NCBI RefSeq assembly: GCF_954871325.1
Contig: NC_088776.1
Coordinates: 56,833,301 to 56,897,300, forward strand
DNA from: Gordionus sp. m RMFG-2023
Taxonomy: Eukaryota > Nematomorpha > Gordioida > Chordodea > Parachordodidae
Direction of reading: 5' to 3'
DNA length: 64,000 nt
Positions 11,645-25,700 of this stretch are shown here, one piece after another. The position numbers were made by a program, and so were the translations under genes. Below the pieces are notes generated by a model. It made no database searches, was not told the DNA's origin, and saw only the letters and a list, made by a program, of their open reading frames with translations. Positions within the stretch are counted from its first letter, which is position 1; each line of letters begins with the position of its first letter.

Positions 11645-14600
11645 TAGTTATAGCGCCCTTTTATTATTATTAAAAAAATTACATATTTTTAAATGTTGAT
11701 CCTAATAAATTGTCATATATGTTATATTTAACGGCATCTATATCACCTGGAAAATTTTCTTCTCTCTTAAAACTGTCACATAATTTATAAAAGATAAGTC
11801 AATCAACTTCTTATTGTTATTTCCTAAGCAAACTCGTGACTTCTAAGGTCCTTGTAAATAAAGTAGGATTTTTATTTCTGAAAATAATCCCTACTTAAAA
11901 ATGGCCGATACGTACCTCCATAACCTACCGGGGGTCTTTACATTTAATTAAAATTAAATTTCAAGATAATAAATATTGTCAATATTTTAAAATATGATAA
12001 AATTGAGATCACTATTTCATTTAGAATTGATATTTAATCTAAATAACTTTTATAAAAAAAATTATTGATAAAATTTTGGTTAAAATTTTTGCATTTAAAA
12101 TATGAGCATATTTCACATAATGGATAGAGAAGCAAAAAGTTTTATTTTTTAATATTTTCATTATTTCCATAAAAAAAAATTTCTAAGTGCTCGCTGCTTC
12201 TGTTCACCTTTAACAAACTATCTATTATATTAAAATGATGATGATATAGATAAGAACATTAAAGATAGAAAAATATGTGATTAATCAAGAGAAGAAAAGG
12301 CAGAAGTATTATGTGACATAAGCTCTATAACTATCGGGAAATATCTATAATGTCATTACAACCAAGGGTTCAATAAATAAAAGGAGGATGGAACGACAAA
12401 AAAAATTAAAACATCTCGGGAATTAGACAGAGCTGTAGTCATTAGGGGAAAAGGGGAGGGGGGTTGTACGCATTGCTCCTGTCAATTTAAAAAAAATTTA
12501 GCGAGCTCCCGCCAAAAGATTTTAATTTTATTTTTATAAAAATGGTATAAAATATTTAAATCATGAAATAAACATTAAAAAAAATTTATAAATATTTGGT
12601 AGTATTTTAAATGTGATTGTATATCTTTATTCATTTTTATTTAAATCTTGTAAAAATTTAGCCAATAGAAATATGAGTCATCAGACATGGGAAATTTACA
12701 GATAATGGAGATGAAAATGCTGAGGATAATAGTCAAGGATAGGATACGAAAATATACTTATAAAGTTTAAAGGTAGTACGCATAAAAGCAAAGATCTTTG
12801 TAAATATATAGAGGTGGACCTACGATGAAAGTGCAAAATCAAAAATAAATTTCATTTAAAATAATAAATCAAATTTTATAGTTTTTAAAAAATTTATTAA
12901 TTAGGATAGAAAATATTTTTTTAAAAATAAGAAATAAATTCATATGCATCTTTATTTATATTAGAAGTTTCTGGTCTAATAGGTGTTAAAAAAAAATTAA
13001 ATTCTTTATTAAAATTTTATGTAAATGACAATTATGATAATCATTACATTATCCTAATCGAAAATATTAACGAAAAAATAGCGATATTTGGTAATAATTT
13101 CCTGGGATAAAAAGTTAATTTTTTTTTTCTAAAGGGAGGGCTTTTTTTTTTTAAAAAAAAAAAATAAAAATATTTTAAAGAAATTTGAAGGAGGGTGGGA
13201 GGGGTTTAAAAATTTAATCATTATGAATTTTGTTTTAAAATAAATTATCTTTATTTAATGCTGAGGTTTTTTTTAACCTGAGTAAAGTTGGGAAAAATTA
13301 ATTATTTGTTTATAATAGGCAAATGACTTTTATAATTTATAAAGTTGTAGAGATATTTTTACAGATCTAAATAAGATATATTTTGCAAACATTTGCAGAA
13401 AAAATAATAATAGTATGAATATTTTAATTTATTAAATTAATGAACTCTTTTATATAATCATAACTTAATTTAAACAGTAAATCAAAATATTTTTTAAAAA
13501 ATGAAACTAATTCTATTCATATACATCATTGCTTATATTAGAACTATTCTTGCTAAAAAAGGTTTAACATTCATCACTTATACATATATAAGAGCATTAA
13601 TCTCATAAATATATAATAGAATTAACCCAAAGGATGTTTCCAGATGTAAGGCCTCTTTGGTAATACCACGATGTAGATTAAGCGATGCATAAATTGCAAA
13701 ATATATCATGTTAAAATATAAAACTATAATAACGTTTAGCGATTAATTATGAATTGCTTAAGCTATATCGCGATAACTTAAAGAGAGGCCTAAAACTCAC
13801 TTTAGAGTTAAAAACGTCTAAATTTATAAATTATGAACTTGAAATTATAAAAATAATATATAAGTTAATCATTAATAAATTCTACAATATATATAAGTTA
13901 ATCATTAATAAATTCTACAATATTGTTGGAGAGTGTTTCTTAAGGTGAATATTAGTCTTTAAACTAATTTTATAATAAATCGGAAATGATATCTTGCATT
14001 AAATATCAATAATTTTAGAAAGCAGGATAATTCTATAAGAATAATAATATAAAAAAAATATGAAATATTTTGAATACCATTTTATAAAAAAAATTATTAT
14101 TTGAAGAATCAACCGATGTAATATAAAATCACAGTTTTATAAAATATAATTTGAAAAAAAACAAACTTTATATTCATAAGTAGTAAATTTCTAGCATTTA
14201 AATAATATATAACGCCCATATGAAACAAAAAAATTTCTAAATTGATATTTTATTATTTTCTAGCTATAAATATCGATTTTAACGAGCTATGCTTAGTGAT
14301 GCATTATCCTGGCTTATTCAATGTATATAACACAGAGGGGAGAAAAGAGTGAGGATTTTTTTTTCTATTTTTATATGTAAATGTTGATCTATAACAATAA
14401 AACATTATATATTAAAATAAAGAAATAATATTGATTACCTAATGGAGACTTCATAAACCATTTAGGGCATGTAATATTTAGAATAATGTACTTTTACCAG
14501 AATCAATTATAAGGCCATTTCCAGGCAGAACGTTTTACATAGCGGTTTTTGGCTAATGTTACCAGCTTTCCAACAAAAAAACATTAACGAATATAATTTT

Positions 14601-16104
14601 TTTTATATAATATAATATAATATTTAATAATAACAATCCGGAGCTACATTTCAAGAGGCCATTTAATCGTTATTATAATCAAACCAGTTTGTTTTTTATT
14701 TACGATTTAAAAAAAATATAGATTCGAATATCTTTTTTTTAAAATATCATATTATATAAAAATAAATAATTCGTTAGTTTTCATTTTTGGAAAGCAGGTT
14801 TATCCAAAAATCGCTTTGAAAAAACGTTCTCTCTGGAATTGACCATAGAAAAAACTAATTATTTGATGTATAATATTGTTTAATAGTATTTTATAAATTC
14901 AGATACGATTTCAACTTGATTTTAAAAGAGCCGGAAAGCCCTGGTCTCTCCTCATTTGTCTAACCCTAATACTAAATTATTACGATTTTTTTATAATAGT
15001 TTCTATATGTATTAATAAAATCAAGTTAAATAAGAGTTTTTTTTTAAATATAAATTTTATAGATAAATGGATTCTTGAAAAGATGATTAACATAAGGAAA
15101 CCTCTTACAAATAACTTTGTTTTTCTTCAAATGATTTTCCCATATTTATCATTGCTATCATTACTTTTTACCTCCAGCTTCAATCCTTTCTTCTTTCCCA
15201 ATGTCTACTATTAAATATTTTTCTATAATAATTATAATATAAATTTTCTCAACAAAATGATAATATATTTTGGTCCATATGATGTCACCAAGATGAATAT
15301 AAAAAAATATGTGGTTGGAGTTAGCTTATATTAAGGAAATAATATTTATTTTTCTTTAAAATTTAATATGAAAGATATGGTCACTTCATTTTTTAATATT
15401 CTTTATATGATACCATTTTTAAGGCGAATAATTATTTATATTTAAGTTTTAAAATTTTGACGGATTTGTAAAAGGTCGAATCTAGGGAATTTGCTCGGCT
15501 AGCTATATTGACTTCAATGATATTAGAGCGATATAAATACTAAGGTAAAAGCTTGTTAACCTAGCTATATTGAACTTCAATGATTTTAGATTCACATATT
15601 ACCTCAAATAATATCCTCATATTTTTTATCCTGTTTTTTCACTTTTATTCCTTTGAAATCCTTATTAGTTTATATTTTCTATGATAAAATTAAATCATTT
15701 GTATTTTTTATTCCCTCTGAAAATTATTTCAATATATATCTTAATAACAAAGATTTTCGGAACTGTATCTTGATATAGATAACCGGTCAATTAAAACATT
15801 TATCCAAGGAGGTGACATGGATTTAGAAACGCATTCAACAGAATTTCTAACGATCAAGACTTTTAATTTGTTTGATGAGATTCAATGGTTGAACATAAGG
15901 AAGATACAAGCACTCAATCTAACATTTCAAATTCAAACAAAAGTGAGTATTTATTAAGTAAATATTTTAAATAATTTTATATTAGATTGAAATATATTTG
16001 GATAGTATAGGAGCAACTATTAGTTACTGTATTTTGAAACAAGCAAATTACCTAGAACACATATGCCTGAGGACAGCAGATGCAAATGTATGAATAAATA
16101 TAGT
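11645..16104. other. Intergenic AT-rich DNA
   Basis: No gene, RNA or recognisable transposon protein on either strand. Visible details are a T11A12 palindrome near 13142-13164, a G-rich purine block near 12440-12470, and a direct 31-bp duplication at about 13857-13922 (ATAAGTTAATCATTAATAAA twice), which gives the only sizeable open frame there by chance. Confidence 0.4.
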
Positions 16105-16321
<217 letters not shown>

Positions 16322-18829
16322 TAATGTTTGACATATCTATCATTATAACATATCTAGATTACAATAATAGTTAACAATAATTCCTTATCGATTAAACGCC
16401 AATGTTCTACCTTAACAAGTTTGGTAACTTACCCAAATACTCTTTTAAAGAATATATCCTGGAGACTACCTAAACTAAATTTTTTTCAATATCGTTTTCA
16501 GGGTGGAGATATAAATGTATCTAGCATTCTCACACAATGTCCTTAAAAAATGTTTATAAATCATTTTTTTATCGAATGTATATATATATATGGCATTTAC
16601 TATTTTATATTTAAATTGATATAATTTATAAATAAATTATTTGTTTGATAAGAAGCTGATATTTTTATTTAGGTCTCAAATAAATAATTATCCAAATAAT
16701 CTTTGTTTTTCCGCTTATGTTTGATGGTTATCATAGGAGGATTCGCTGTAATTTTATTTTAAACTTTTATTTTCTCCGTGTATGTAATGAAAGATCATAT
16801 AAAATAAAATGTCGAATTTACGCCATTATATTTTTGGCTGCACTAATTGACACATATACTAATAATATATATGCAAATAATATAATTATTTTTGAGTGGG
16901 CTGTGTAGTCCAGATTCTAGAAACACTGATTGAGGAATTAGACTAAGGTAACCCGGCCGAAGGCCCGCCCAAAATGGGGTCTAGCGAAGAGAAATTTTTT
17001 AATCCACTTCCCCCTTAGGAAAATTCTGGCTACGCCTATGATTCAGTCGATTAACAATACTAAATAAAGCCATTTTATTTATATTTTTAAAATATAATTG
17101 ATTTTTAGTTTAAATTAAATGCTAGATATTATATTGATGTTAGTGTTCAAGGTTTCGGGTGATTGAATTTAAAGTGTTCATTTTGATAATCATTTCTAAA
17201 TATTTACTTTTGAAATTTAATATATATATTCAATGGAAGTTTTAATCATTTCCCTATTATTTATAAAAATTCTTTTATCAATTGTACAATATTATGTAAA
17301 AATAATTTGAATGATTTCTATTAATTTAATCATAAAATAAAATTATGAATAATGGAAATGCAGTAAAAACATTTAACTCTATATCAAATTATTTTAAGAC
17401 AGTTACTTATATTTTGTGTCAATTTTCTTGATTTATCGTATTAATTTATATTGCATTTAATTGTATATAAGTGTAATAAAAATATCTGTAAAATTATTTT
17501 AATCATAAAAAATTAGATAGGAATGATTAAATAAGACAGTTTGTCTATCTAATATTTAGAATACAATATTAAGCCAAAATAATTTCAATATAAGCCTGAT
17601 TTAAAAAAAAAATATAAACTTCTATATTATAATCTATCAAATAAAATTATATGAAAATTACATATCAAATATAAAATAAAATAAAATAAAATAAAAACCT
17701 TATTCTAAACGGAGGTGTGACTACAAGTTCCCAAAAAACATAAATAATTATATTTTAAAGTAGTAATTTGTAGATTTTGTTTTAAAAAATAATATTCTTT
17801 AGGTTCTGATGTAGGGGCTCTTATCTTACAGCCTATATTTTTTAAAAATTTTAAAGTTCCACTTGACATATGTATAAGGGAAGGGATAACGATTGGTATA
17901 AAAATATTATTTGTTAATTTTGAATATTTAATTGTTTTTTGAAAATTATAAAGAATGGAAAATTTCACCCTTCTTGTTCCTTATTAATGCTAAAAAATAC
18001 AAGCAATTTACATTAAAAAAAATTTACTTTAATATCTTTGGTTTATTTTTAAACCTTTGCCAATGAAATAGTGATATGAAAACTTACCCTTCAACCCGAT
18101 GAGCTTTTGCCCAAATGCACTTGTGCATTGCCCTCACGGTAAGCTTATGTCATGAATTTTAAATATATTTAAAATATGTAATTATGGATATTTTATACTG
18201 CAAATTATAAATTTGAGCAAGATTTCACAAAGAGAAAGGGCTTTAAATATGATCAACAAAATCCTAACAACCTTCCTATAATGTTAGAAATACAAGATTT
18301 TTGAGCATAAAATATCACTACTTGGAAGACTGTGCAGAAATAAATTGCCGGGAAAATGCCAGCCACAAAGTGTCCGCGTATTGATACATTCACTTTCAAC
18401 ATTTGATAAAAATTAAAGAAAATCTGTTTACTTTATGCGTTCATTTATAATACTACATAAAAGTCAAATGGAAATAAAGAAATGTTAAAAAAAACATGGA
18501 TGAAGAATATAATAAATATTAACCTATAATTATTTAGCCGCTCGCTCAAAACTTTTTTTTAAGCTTTACCTTTGTACACAATATTGAATTAGAATAACAC
18601 TGTTTAGTTCCTTATGAGACAACTTTTACTTTAAAAAATTAGTTTAGAGTTTAAACGCAGGGTCTGTTGTGTTATATTTATATATTTAAGATTTACACAA
18701 TGACATATATGTCATTGGATTTACAATAATTTCTATAAAATGTAATAAAGCACATAAACATATGTTTTTAATGTGCAATAAATTTTAAATAGTCATAACT
18801 CAAAAGAAATTACAGATCCAGAGATACAA
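16322..18829. other. Intergenic AT-rich DNA
   Basis: No gene recognised. A GC-richer block at about 16945-17040 (CCCGGCCGAAGGCCCGCCC) contains a GGCC-rich imperfect palindrome and may be the end of an unidentified repeat. A short (AAAAT)n run lies at ~17670-17696. Confidence 0.4.
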
Positions 18830-20700
18830 ATGAAAATATGGGTTTTACATTACTCTAAAGTCTTTAATAGTAATAAACCCTCCTCTGCATCAAATAACCT
18901 AATAGCAATATCTCCCACCGACAAAAATCCATCTACCTCAAGCTTCTGGCCTCCGAATCAGTTACAACTTGGGCTTCCTCAATTCCTTCCCGATCAAAGT
19001 TCTTCTATCTCAAATCTCTTGTCTAACTCTACAAATAACTTAATATCAGCATCTCCCATTGATCAAAATCCATCTACCTCAAGCTTCTGGCCTCCTCAGG
19101 ATCAATTACACTGGGCCCTCCTCAATGCCTTTCCGATCAAAGTTCTTCTTCCTCTAATCTCTCGCCGTCAAAATTATTACATTTACCAAACCAAGGTCCC
19201 TCCTCCGTTCACCATGGTCCATCTTCTTCGAACCTCTGACCCCCCCCAATTAATTCTCTCACAAGATAATATATTCCTTATAATACTACATCTTCATCTA
19301 CTTATTTTTCCCTCTCTACCTTATTCCCAAATACAAAAAGAATCTTAGATCTTATTAAGAGTGAAATATTATGTATAATAAAGAAACTAAAAAATCACAT
19401 GGCGTGTAGACAAGATAATATTCGTAGCGAATATTTAAAAACTGACCCTATATTATCCGCCGAAATTCTTTTCCAATCATAACGAGAGTATGGAAGGAAG
19501 GGACCCCTAGTGATTGGCTAACGGTTGTTCTAATTAATTTTCCAAAAACTAAGCATCCTAAAGCTCTAGAGGATTGGAGAGGAATTTCACTGAATTCTAT
19601 AATCTATAAGATTTTCACTAACATTATCCTAAATCGCCTCAAACCTTTTGTGGAACGAGATTATGGGAATTCAATAGATTTAGGAAGGGACATAATGCTC
19701 TTGAAGCTATTCTCAATCTAAAAATACAAATAGAGAAATCTATTATACGGAAAAGGCAATTAATAATTATAGCAGCTCTTGATTTTAGGAAAGCTTTTGA
19801 TACGATTATCCACTTTGGTAAAAATATCAAAAAATATCTATAATGATTACTCGATCCAAATTATCCATGCAGGTCATAAATCATCAAAAATTCCAGTTAG
19901 GATAGGTCTGAAACAGGGATGTGTCCTTTCTCCTCTTCTTTTTAATTTTATCTCAAATTATATCATAAAGAGAGTGACTAAACAATGCTTGGTTCAGATA
20001 CCTATAGCGAAATTTAATATTCTTGCATTTGCTGATGATCTTTGCATTATGGGAGATTCTGTATCACACCTTCAATTTCTAGTGGATATGGTTATCCTAG
20101 CTGCTGGTTTTTTTGGTTTAAAAATAAATGTTGACAAAACTAAGTTGATGACATCATATACTCCCCTTCAAATATGAATCTAACGATACAAGGGAGAAAA
20201 ATAGTAGAAGTTCAACAATTAAAATATCTAGGGGATGGAAAAGGAAATACTAGACTCAATAGCCAAATTAAATAAAGGAGGCAGAATGAAATATAGATCT
20301 TTAATGAAAATATGGAGTTCTAATCAAGTATCAATTCCTTTAAAGATTCGATTATTTAAAATTCTAATATTCCCCTCTCTATTTTATGGTATAGAAACCT
20401 GGAAAGATATTAATATTCTCAGACAAGCTTCAAATAGTTAATCAAGCTCTTTTTATTACCCCTTTGGATGAGTCATCGCTCAAACCTTTCCTATCCTATA
20501 AAAATAGTTAGATTGGGAGATTAAATCGATCATTATCGGAAATAGGTTTATCTTGGGAATTCATACAACGTGCTTTTTCTGATAGGAAAACTTACAAAAT
20601 TGTACTAAGACTTATCCATGAACACTTGACGAATAACTGCTGAGAATATACCTGAAAGGCTATTGTGAGGAAAGGAAGTGTAAAGGAAGTCATTTATTAT
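18830..20700 (+). pseudogene. Decayed LINE (non-LTR retrotransposon) with reverse transcriptase
   Basis: Two frames from about 19360 to 20450 carry the reverse transcriptase signature. NIRSEYLKTDP leads into WKEGTPSDWLTVVLI and DWRGISLNSIIYKIF (palm start), then ALDFRKAFDTI (motif A, first Asp), GLKQGCVLSPLLFN (motif B) and AFADDLCIMG (motif C, catalytic FADD), followed by a thumb-like stretch (LKIRLFKILIFPSLFYGIETW). Upstream, 18830-19348 is a Ser/Pro-rich segment (NPSTSSFWPP twice) built on two 140-bp direct repeats at 18893 and 19033. Several frameshifts and stops make it inactive. Neither an endonuclease domain nor the 3' end is clear. The reverse transcriptase is certain; the clade is not. 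Confidence 0.85.
18893..19172. repeat. Two 140-bp direct repeats in the Ser/Pro-rich part of the LINE
   Basis: The stretch AATAACCTAATAGCAATATC at 18893 recurs with few changes at 19033, including ATCCATCTACCTCAAGCTTC. Both units read in one frame at first (NNLI..SPxDxNPSTSSFWPP), consistent with repeat expansion inside a coding sequence. Confidence 0.7.
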
Positions 20701-21330
20701 AAATAAACAAGTAAAGAAAGTTAAATTTATTATATTATTTAAAAATACAACTTCATATATTGTTTTGATCAATCTATATCTCTAAGAGTAGAATTTAATT
20801 TGATTAGGGTTATAGTAAATGAAGGCGGTTAAAGCATTTCAAGTTGTAAGAAAATTATAAATAGGCAGAGTTGTTAAAAGATCGAATCAAAAGATCGACG
20901 ATCTTGGATTCGATCGCAAATTTGTCAATTTTGCGAGATTTATGATTCTGACTTAAATTGAGGATCGAGATCATTTTGTTTAAAATTCGATCCCGATCTT
21001 TTTAAAAATTAATTTTTTACTTAAAAAGCAATAAATAAAATAAAAATTTTGAAAATTAAATTAAAATTTTATTTAAAAAAAAAATATCTATTTTCATATT
21101 TTATCAACTTCCATTATCAACTTACATTCCACCATTTATTTTGTAGATATATTTATTCATTTCCTAAATTTTATGAGATTTAGAGCTCTTACAAGTTATT
21201 TAATATAAATTTATAATAATATATTAATATTTATTTTAATAGGTAAATGTAAATGTCCTAGAAGATTCTATTGCTTCTACTATTGTGATGTAACAGCAGA
21301 TATAAGTGAGAATGAGAATTTTTACCATTT

Positions 21331-24300
21331 TTGAAATTACGTAAGTATTTTACTTTATGTGAAATGAATGAAAGCAACTCTTATAATATGATCAGCACCA
21401 AATGCTGTCTCTGTAAGAAGATAATATCATCTTCCAAAATACCATCCTCGAACTTAAAGAGACATTTACAAGTAATTCTTTTAATTTTTTTTTATTTGAT
21501 AATCTTAATGTCAACATGTTTAAATTTAATTTATTACATTCCTGAGTTGAGCAGGTCCTACAGAAATAGAATCTAGAAACAGATTCTTTATAAAAAAATG
21601 AATTATTAGATACAGTATAATTAATAAAATATTTGATGAAGAGTTAATCTTGGTTTTGTTATTTATATATAATAATTAGGCATTTATTTTTTAATATTAC
21701 TATTATATTAGTTTAATTTTCAAAAGAAGAGTATTTATAATAAATAGAAGTGTAATAACTAATAATTAAGCCTTTATAATGTATTTTGACGACTTTCTTT
21801 AATATAATTAAAACATCCAGTTCAATGTTATTTGAATTGAACCTAGCAATGTTTCACCAAAAGAAAAATAAATAATATTTTCTATTATTTTTTTATTATA
21901 ATATGTTAAATCTAATCAATTAGTATTATAGTTTCAGTTTGAGCTTGATTATATAATCCTCTTGACAACATTTTTAGGGCTTTTTTAATGATATATTTTG
22001 AATTGAAAGTATTTTTTGTATTATTTGACTCAAACCATAAGTTCTTAAATGCCAAAAAGCCTCATTATATTCATAATAGGTAAATACTTTATCAAAATCT
22101 TTGGCCCATATCATCTTTGGCAACTTTTAATAATGATAGACAATATTGTAAACTTAAATTTTTAAGATAACCTACCCCCTTTTAACCACTAATAAAACAT
22201 ACTTTAATATGTTTAACAAAATTTACCCTTAATCCATAGTTCTTAAATGCCAAAAAGGTTAATTATATTCAAATATAGGAAATTTTATCAAAATATATCT
22301 TTAGCCCATATCATCTTGGGCAACTTTTAATAATGATAGACAAAGACAATATTGTAAACTTAAAATTTAAAATAACCTATATGAACCTTTTTTAATCATA
22401 TATAAATTAAATAATATACTTTAATATGTTTAACAAAATTTGTGTTGAACCCTTTATCATTTTTTTGTTTATATAGGTTTTACATTCAGCCTGTACATTG
22501 TTTTTTTTAACTTTAAATTTCCATATAAAATTTTAAAAATGAAATTTGATTCAGGAGAAGTTATTTTCATCCAACTTTGATACATACTCTTTTTTTCTTT
22601 TATAAAGAAAAAGAAAGCACAGTGAATTTAAAAATGAGATTACCAAACACCTCAACGAATTCTCTACACAAAAAAATATATCACTGCAAAACCAAAGTGG
22701 TTCTGGTTGCAAATCCAGACAATCTAAATTAAATTTTAACAATCTAAACATTCCAGCTGTATCGCAAAAAACAGCAGACAAGGTTATCATGGATTTTAAT
22801 ATTGATTGACACCTTCCAACCACTGTCTCTGGTTTATGATCCTTCATTTGAAAAAATGATTAAAACTTTTTCTCCTGCGACAAAAATTATTTGTTGCCAA
22901 GCACTGGGTAACAGGATATCTACTTCCTTCTCTTATATGACGACAAATCTTATAAGATATTTGTCTGAAGTTTCTTATGTATGCACCACTGCTGATTGTT
23001 GGAGTGGTCATCGAAGGTATATTATATTTATATAATTTTTTTAATGTTTATTTTATTAGGGCTTTTATTGGAATTACTGCACATTGGCTGGATCCGTTAA
23101 CCCTCAAGAGAAGGTCAGCCGCTTTGGCACTGAGGAGAATAATTGGGAGGCAAACATATGATGTTTTGGCCAACGAAATCATGAAGATGGTGACTGACAA
23201 TGGAACCAACTTTGTCAAGGCATTTAAGTAATATTTATATTTAGCAAAAAATAATTAAATAAATTTATTTTTTCTAGAGTTTTTGGAGAAAATGAAGAAG
23301 ATAGTAGTGTGAGGATAGATAAATTTGGATGACATATTATCCGTTGATGACCCAATTATTCCTACTATCAGCCTACCAAAACATCAACGTTGTTATTGCC
23401 ATAATCTTAACCTATTTGCAACAACAGATGCGGAGATGGCAAATAGTGATCTCAATTATAAACGAATATCTAGATCCTCTTTTGCAAAATGTTTTGCTTT
23501 AGTTATTAAACAAAATATGTCGTCAAAAATGGCGGATATTTTATTGGAGAAATTGGGAAGATATTTAATAGCTCCCAACAAGACAAGATGGAATTCTTAT
23601 TACCAATCCATGAAATTAATAGATAAGATGCTTTCTGAAAAGTTTTCAGAAGTAGAACAAGTATGTGATCAAATTGGATTTGCAATGTTTAGGCAAAAGA
23701 ATGTTTTTTTGTTAATGAGTATGCAACAGTAATACAATGGTATTCTCTAAATATATTTAAATTTTATAGGTTATGGAACCTTTGGCGATCTCGTTAAAAA
23801 TATTGGAACCAGCAGTGGATAATATGTGGCAGGGATATCTAACTCCCGTTCTATCGATATTGATAGATAATTTAACGAAATTTAACTGTCTGCGGTATTG
23901 TCAGCCCCTTGTAGATAGTGTTCTTAGAGGTATTGATAATAGGTAATATTTTTTTATGCAATTATTTTATTTTATCAGATATCTGCAAAATATATTAAAA
24001 AATTGCAAAGATTTGGCAAATTTAGAATATTTTTAACAGGCCAGTTCTACTAAACCTCTGATATCTAGTAAAATATTAATGGGCCTTTGAAGACATTAAA
24101 AAATTATTTGATTATTTGAATTTTAAGCTAATATTTTGATTAATATTCTTTGTAAATAAATTATAATATTAATTTCTTTGTATATTAAGTATTAAGTTTA
24201 CATTTAATCAATATTTATGATATTACCCAAATATAAATAAATACCATACAGATGATGTGCCAGACTTGACTGAAAAATTTAAAAGGGTTAAGTTTTGCAG

Positions 24301-24870
24301 ATACTTGATTTGATTTTTTATATTAATAAAATGAACACTTATTTAATAATAAATTAATTATCATTTCATAATATAGATTTCCTTCACTGTATGAAGACAG
24401 TAACATTTTGGCAGCCATGATTCACCCTAAATTTAAACTTAATTGACCTTATATTAATCTGCCACAAAATATGATGGTAAAAGAAAGATTAGTTGCCCAT
24501 TTGGAAAATATGCAGGAACAAGAACAACCATATGCGGATACCTCAAATGAATGTATGGATGACATTGATGCTTTTTTTGGGAAAAATACTGTACAAAATG
24601 CTTGTTCCGTTAAAAAATTTTTTTATTCAAATGATGATTCCATGAATATTTTTAATACTTATATTAATTAAAAAAAAATATTTATTGAATATAATACACC
24701 TTTGCCATCAAGCTCTCCTGTGGAGCCCTTGTTTAGTAAAGCTAAACATGTTCTAAATGAAAGACGCGGATGTTTAAATGATGATAATTTAGAAAATATT
24801 TTAATATTAAAAGCTAATTTTAAAATTATAAATAAATATATTATAATTGTTATATTTATTATTCAATTAC
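21331..24870 (+). pseudogene. hAT transposase of element 1, spliced and lightly broken
   Basis: A BED-like zinc finger (CCLCKK ... NLKRHL) lies at ~21391-21475. The core follows: [25 protein letters not shown] (first catalytic Asp, ~22990), [11 protein letters not shown] (second Asp, ~23199), QRCYCHNLNLFA (C..CH block, ~23380) and PNKTRWNSYYQ (~23575). It ends with SSPVEPLFSKAKHVLNERRG and NLENILILKANF (dimerisation region, 24710-24820). Introns are visible at 23016-23059 (GT..AG between HRR and AFIGI) and 23229-23278, and near 23719 and 23945. At least three frameshifts interrupt the core (near 22808, 23318 and 23705), so this copy is probably inactive. A ~205-bp direct duplication sits between finger and core. 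Confidence 0.9.
22032..22445. repeat. Tandem duplication of ~200 bp inside hAT 1
   Basis: Unit 1 begins near 22032 (CATAAGTTCTTAAATGCCAA) and unit 2 near 22231 (CATAGTTCTTAAATGCCAA). Both share GCCCATATCATCTT, CAACTTTTAATAATGATAGA and CTTTAATATGTTTAAC. Divergence is roughly 10 percent, so the duplication is older than a recent replication slip, or the element family carries it. Confidence 0.8.
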
Positions 24871-25173
24871 AATAAATTTCTACCATATTTAATTTATTTT
24901 TATATTAGTTAATTTTGCATCGGTTATATTATTATTCAATTACAATAAATTTATTTGCATCGGTATTTAATTACAATAAATTTATAACATATATTTGTTA
25001 ATTTTGCATCGGAAATTTCCTTCAGAAATTTAAATAGAAAAAAAGATCGTGATCGTGATCGCGATCGCTATCTTTTTTTTTAAAAAAGGTCGATCCTGGA
25101 TTTCGATCCTCTTTTTTTTGAAAAGATCGTGATCGGGATTCGATCGTTTTAAAAAGATCGGTTAACAAGCCTG
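24840..25173. repeat. Subterminal repeats at the right end of hAT 1
   Basis: Three partial repeats of ATTACAATAAATTT followed by TTTTGCATCGG lie at 24860-25015. They precede a cluster of GATCG/CGATC words from 25045 to the terminus. The left end (20880-21000) carries the same GATCG cluster. Confidence 0.7.
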
Positions 25174-25660
25174 TAAATAGGTTAACCATAACACTATGAT
25201 ATCAAGGTACAAATAGGTTAAATAGGTATATTTAACTAAATAATTATAAAAACCAAAATATAATTTTTATATCTTCTAACTAATTAATTGGAAACAAATC
25301 ATAAATTAACTAAATGAAATAAAATAAATCCTACTAAATAAGATTCTTGCTCAAGGATCAACAATAAAAAATAATTTTTATAATAATAAAAAAAACTAAT
25401 AATTTGTATTGGATGCATTGATTGAATGATACAGTACCTCTTTTTTTCAGTTCTCGCTTTCTCAAAAATACTCATAACTATTCCTTATGCTAATATTATT
25501 ATTGGATTGGGTGAGTTCCACACCTTTAATAATTATATCTGGGTTACAAGGATTGTTGGTATCCTTGAGGAAAATAATCAGCATAATTATTATGTAGGAT
25601 AGGAATAGGGCCTCTATAGTAATTCACGTTCATTTTAGGCAGGTCCATGACCAACGTGCT

Positions 25661-25682
25661 AGATAAGATAAGATAAGATAAG
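25661..25682. promoter_or_regulatory. Four tandem AGATA units (GATA-type sites) before the KDSR start codon
   Basis: AGATAAGATA is repeated in register, ending about 18 bp before the KDSR ATG at 25701. Each AGATAA matches the WGATAR consensus of GATA factors. It may equally be a pentanucleotide microsatellite in the 5' UTR. Function is inference only. Confidence 0.4.
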
Positions 25683-25700
25683 TAAAAAAAGTAAAGTAAA

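Larger units (their letters stand above)
20858..25181 (+). mobile_element. hAT transposon 1, full length with target duplication
   Basis: The element spans 20866-25173 (4308 bp). Its ends are CAGAGTTGTTAA and TTAACAAGCCTG (imperfect terminal inverted repeats), flanked by the perfect 8-bp duplication TAAATAGG (20858-20865 and 25174-25181), the hallmark of hAT insertion. Both subterminal regions are packed with GATCG words, likely transposase-binding sites. It carries a spliced transposase (next entry). An intact duplication and recognisable protein imply a fairly recent insertion. It ends 527 bp before the KDSR start codon, so it now forms the upstream flank of that gene. Confidence 0.95.
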
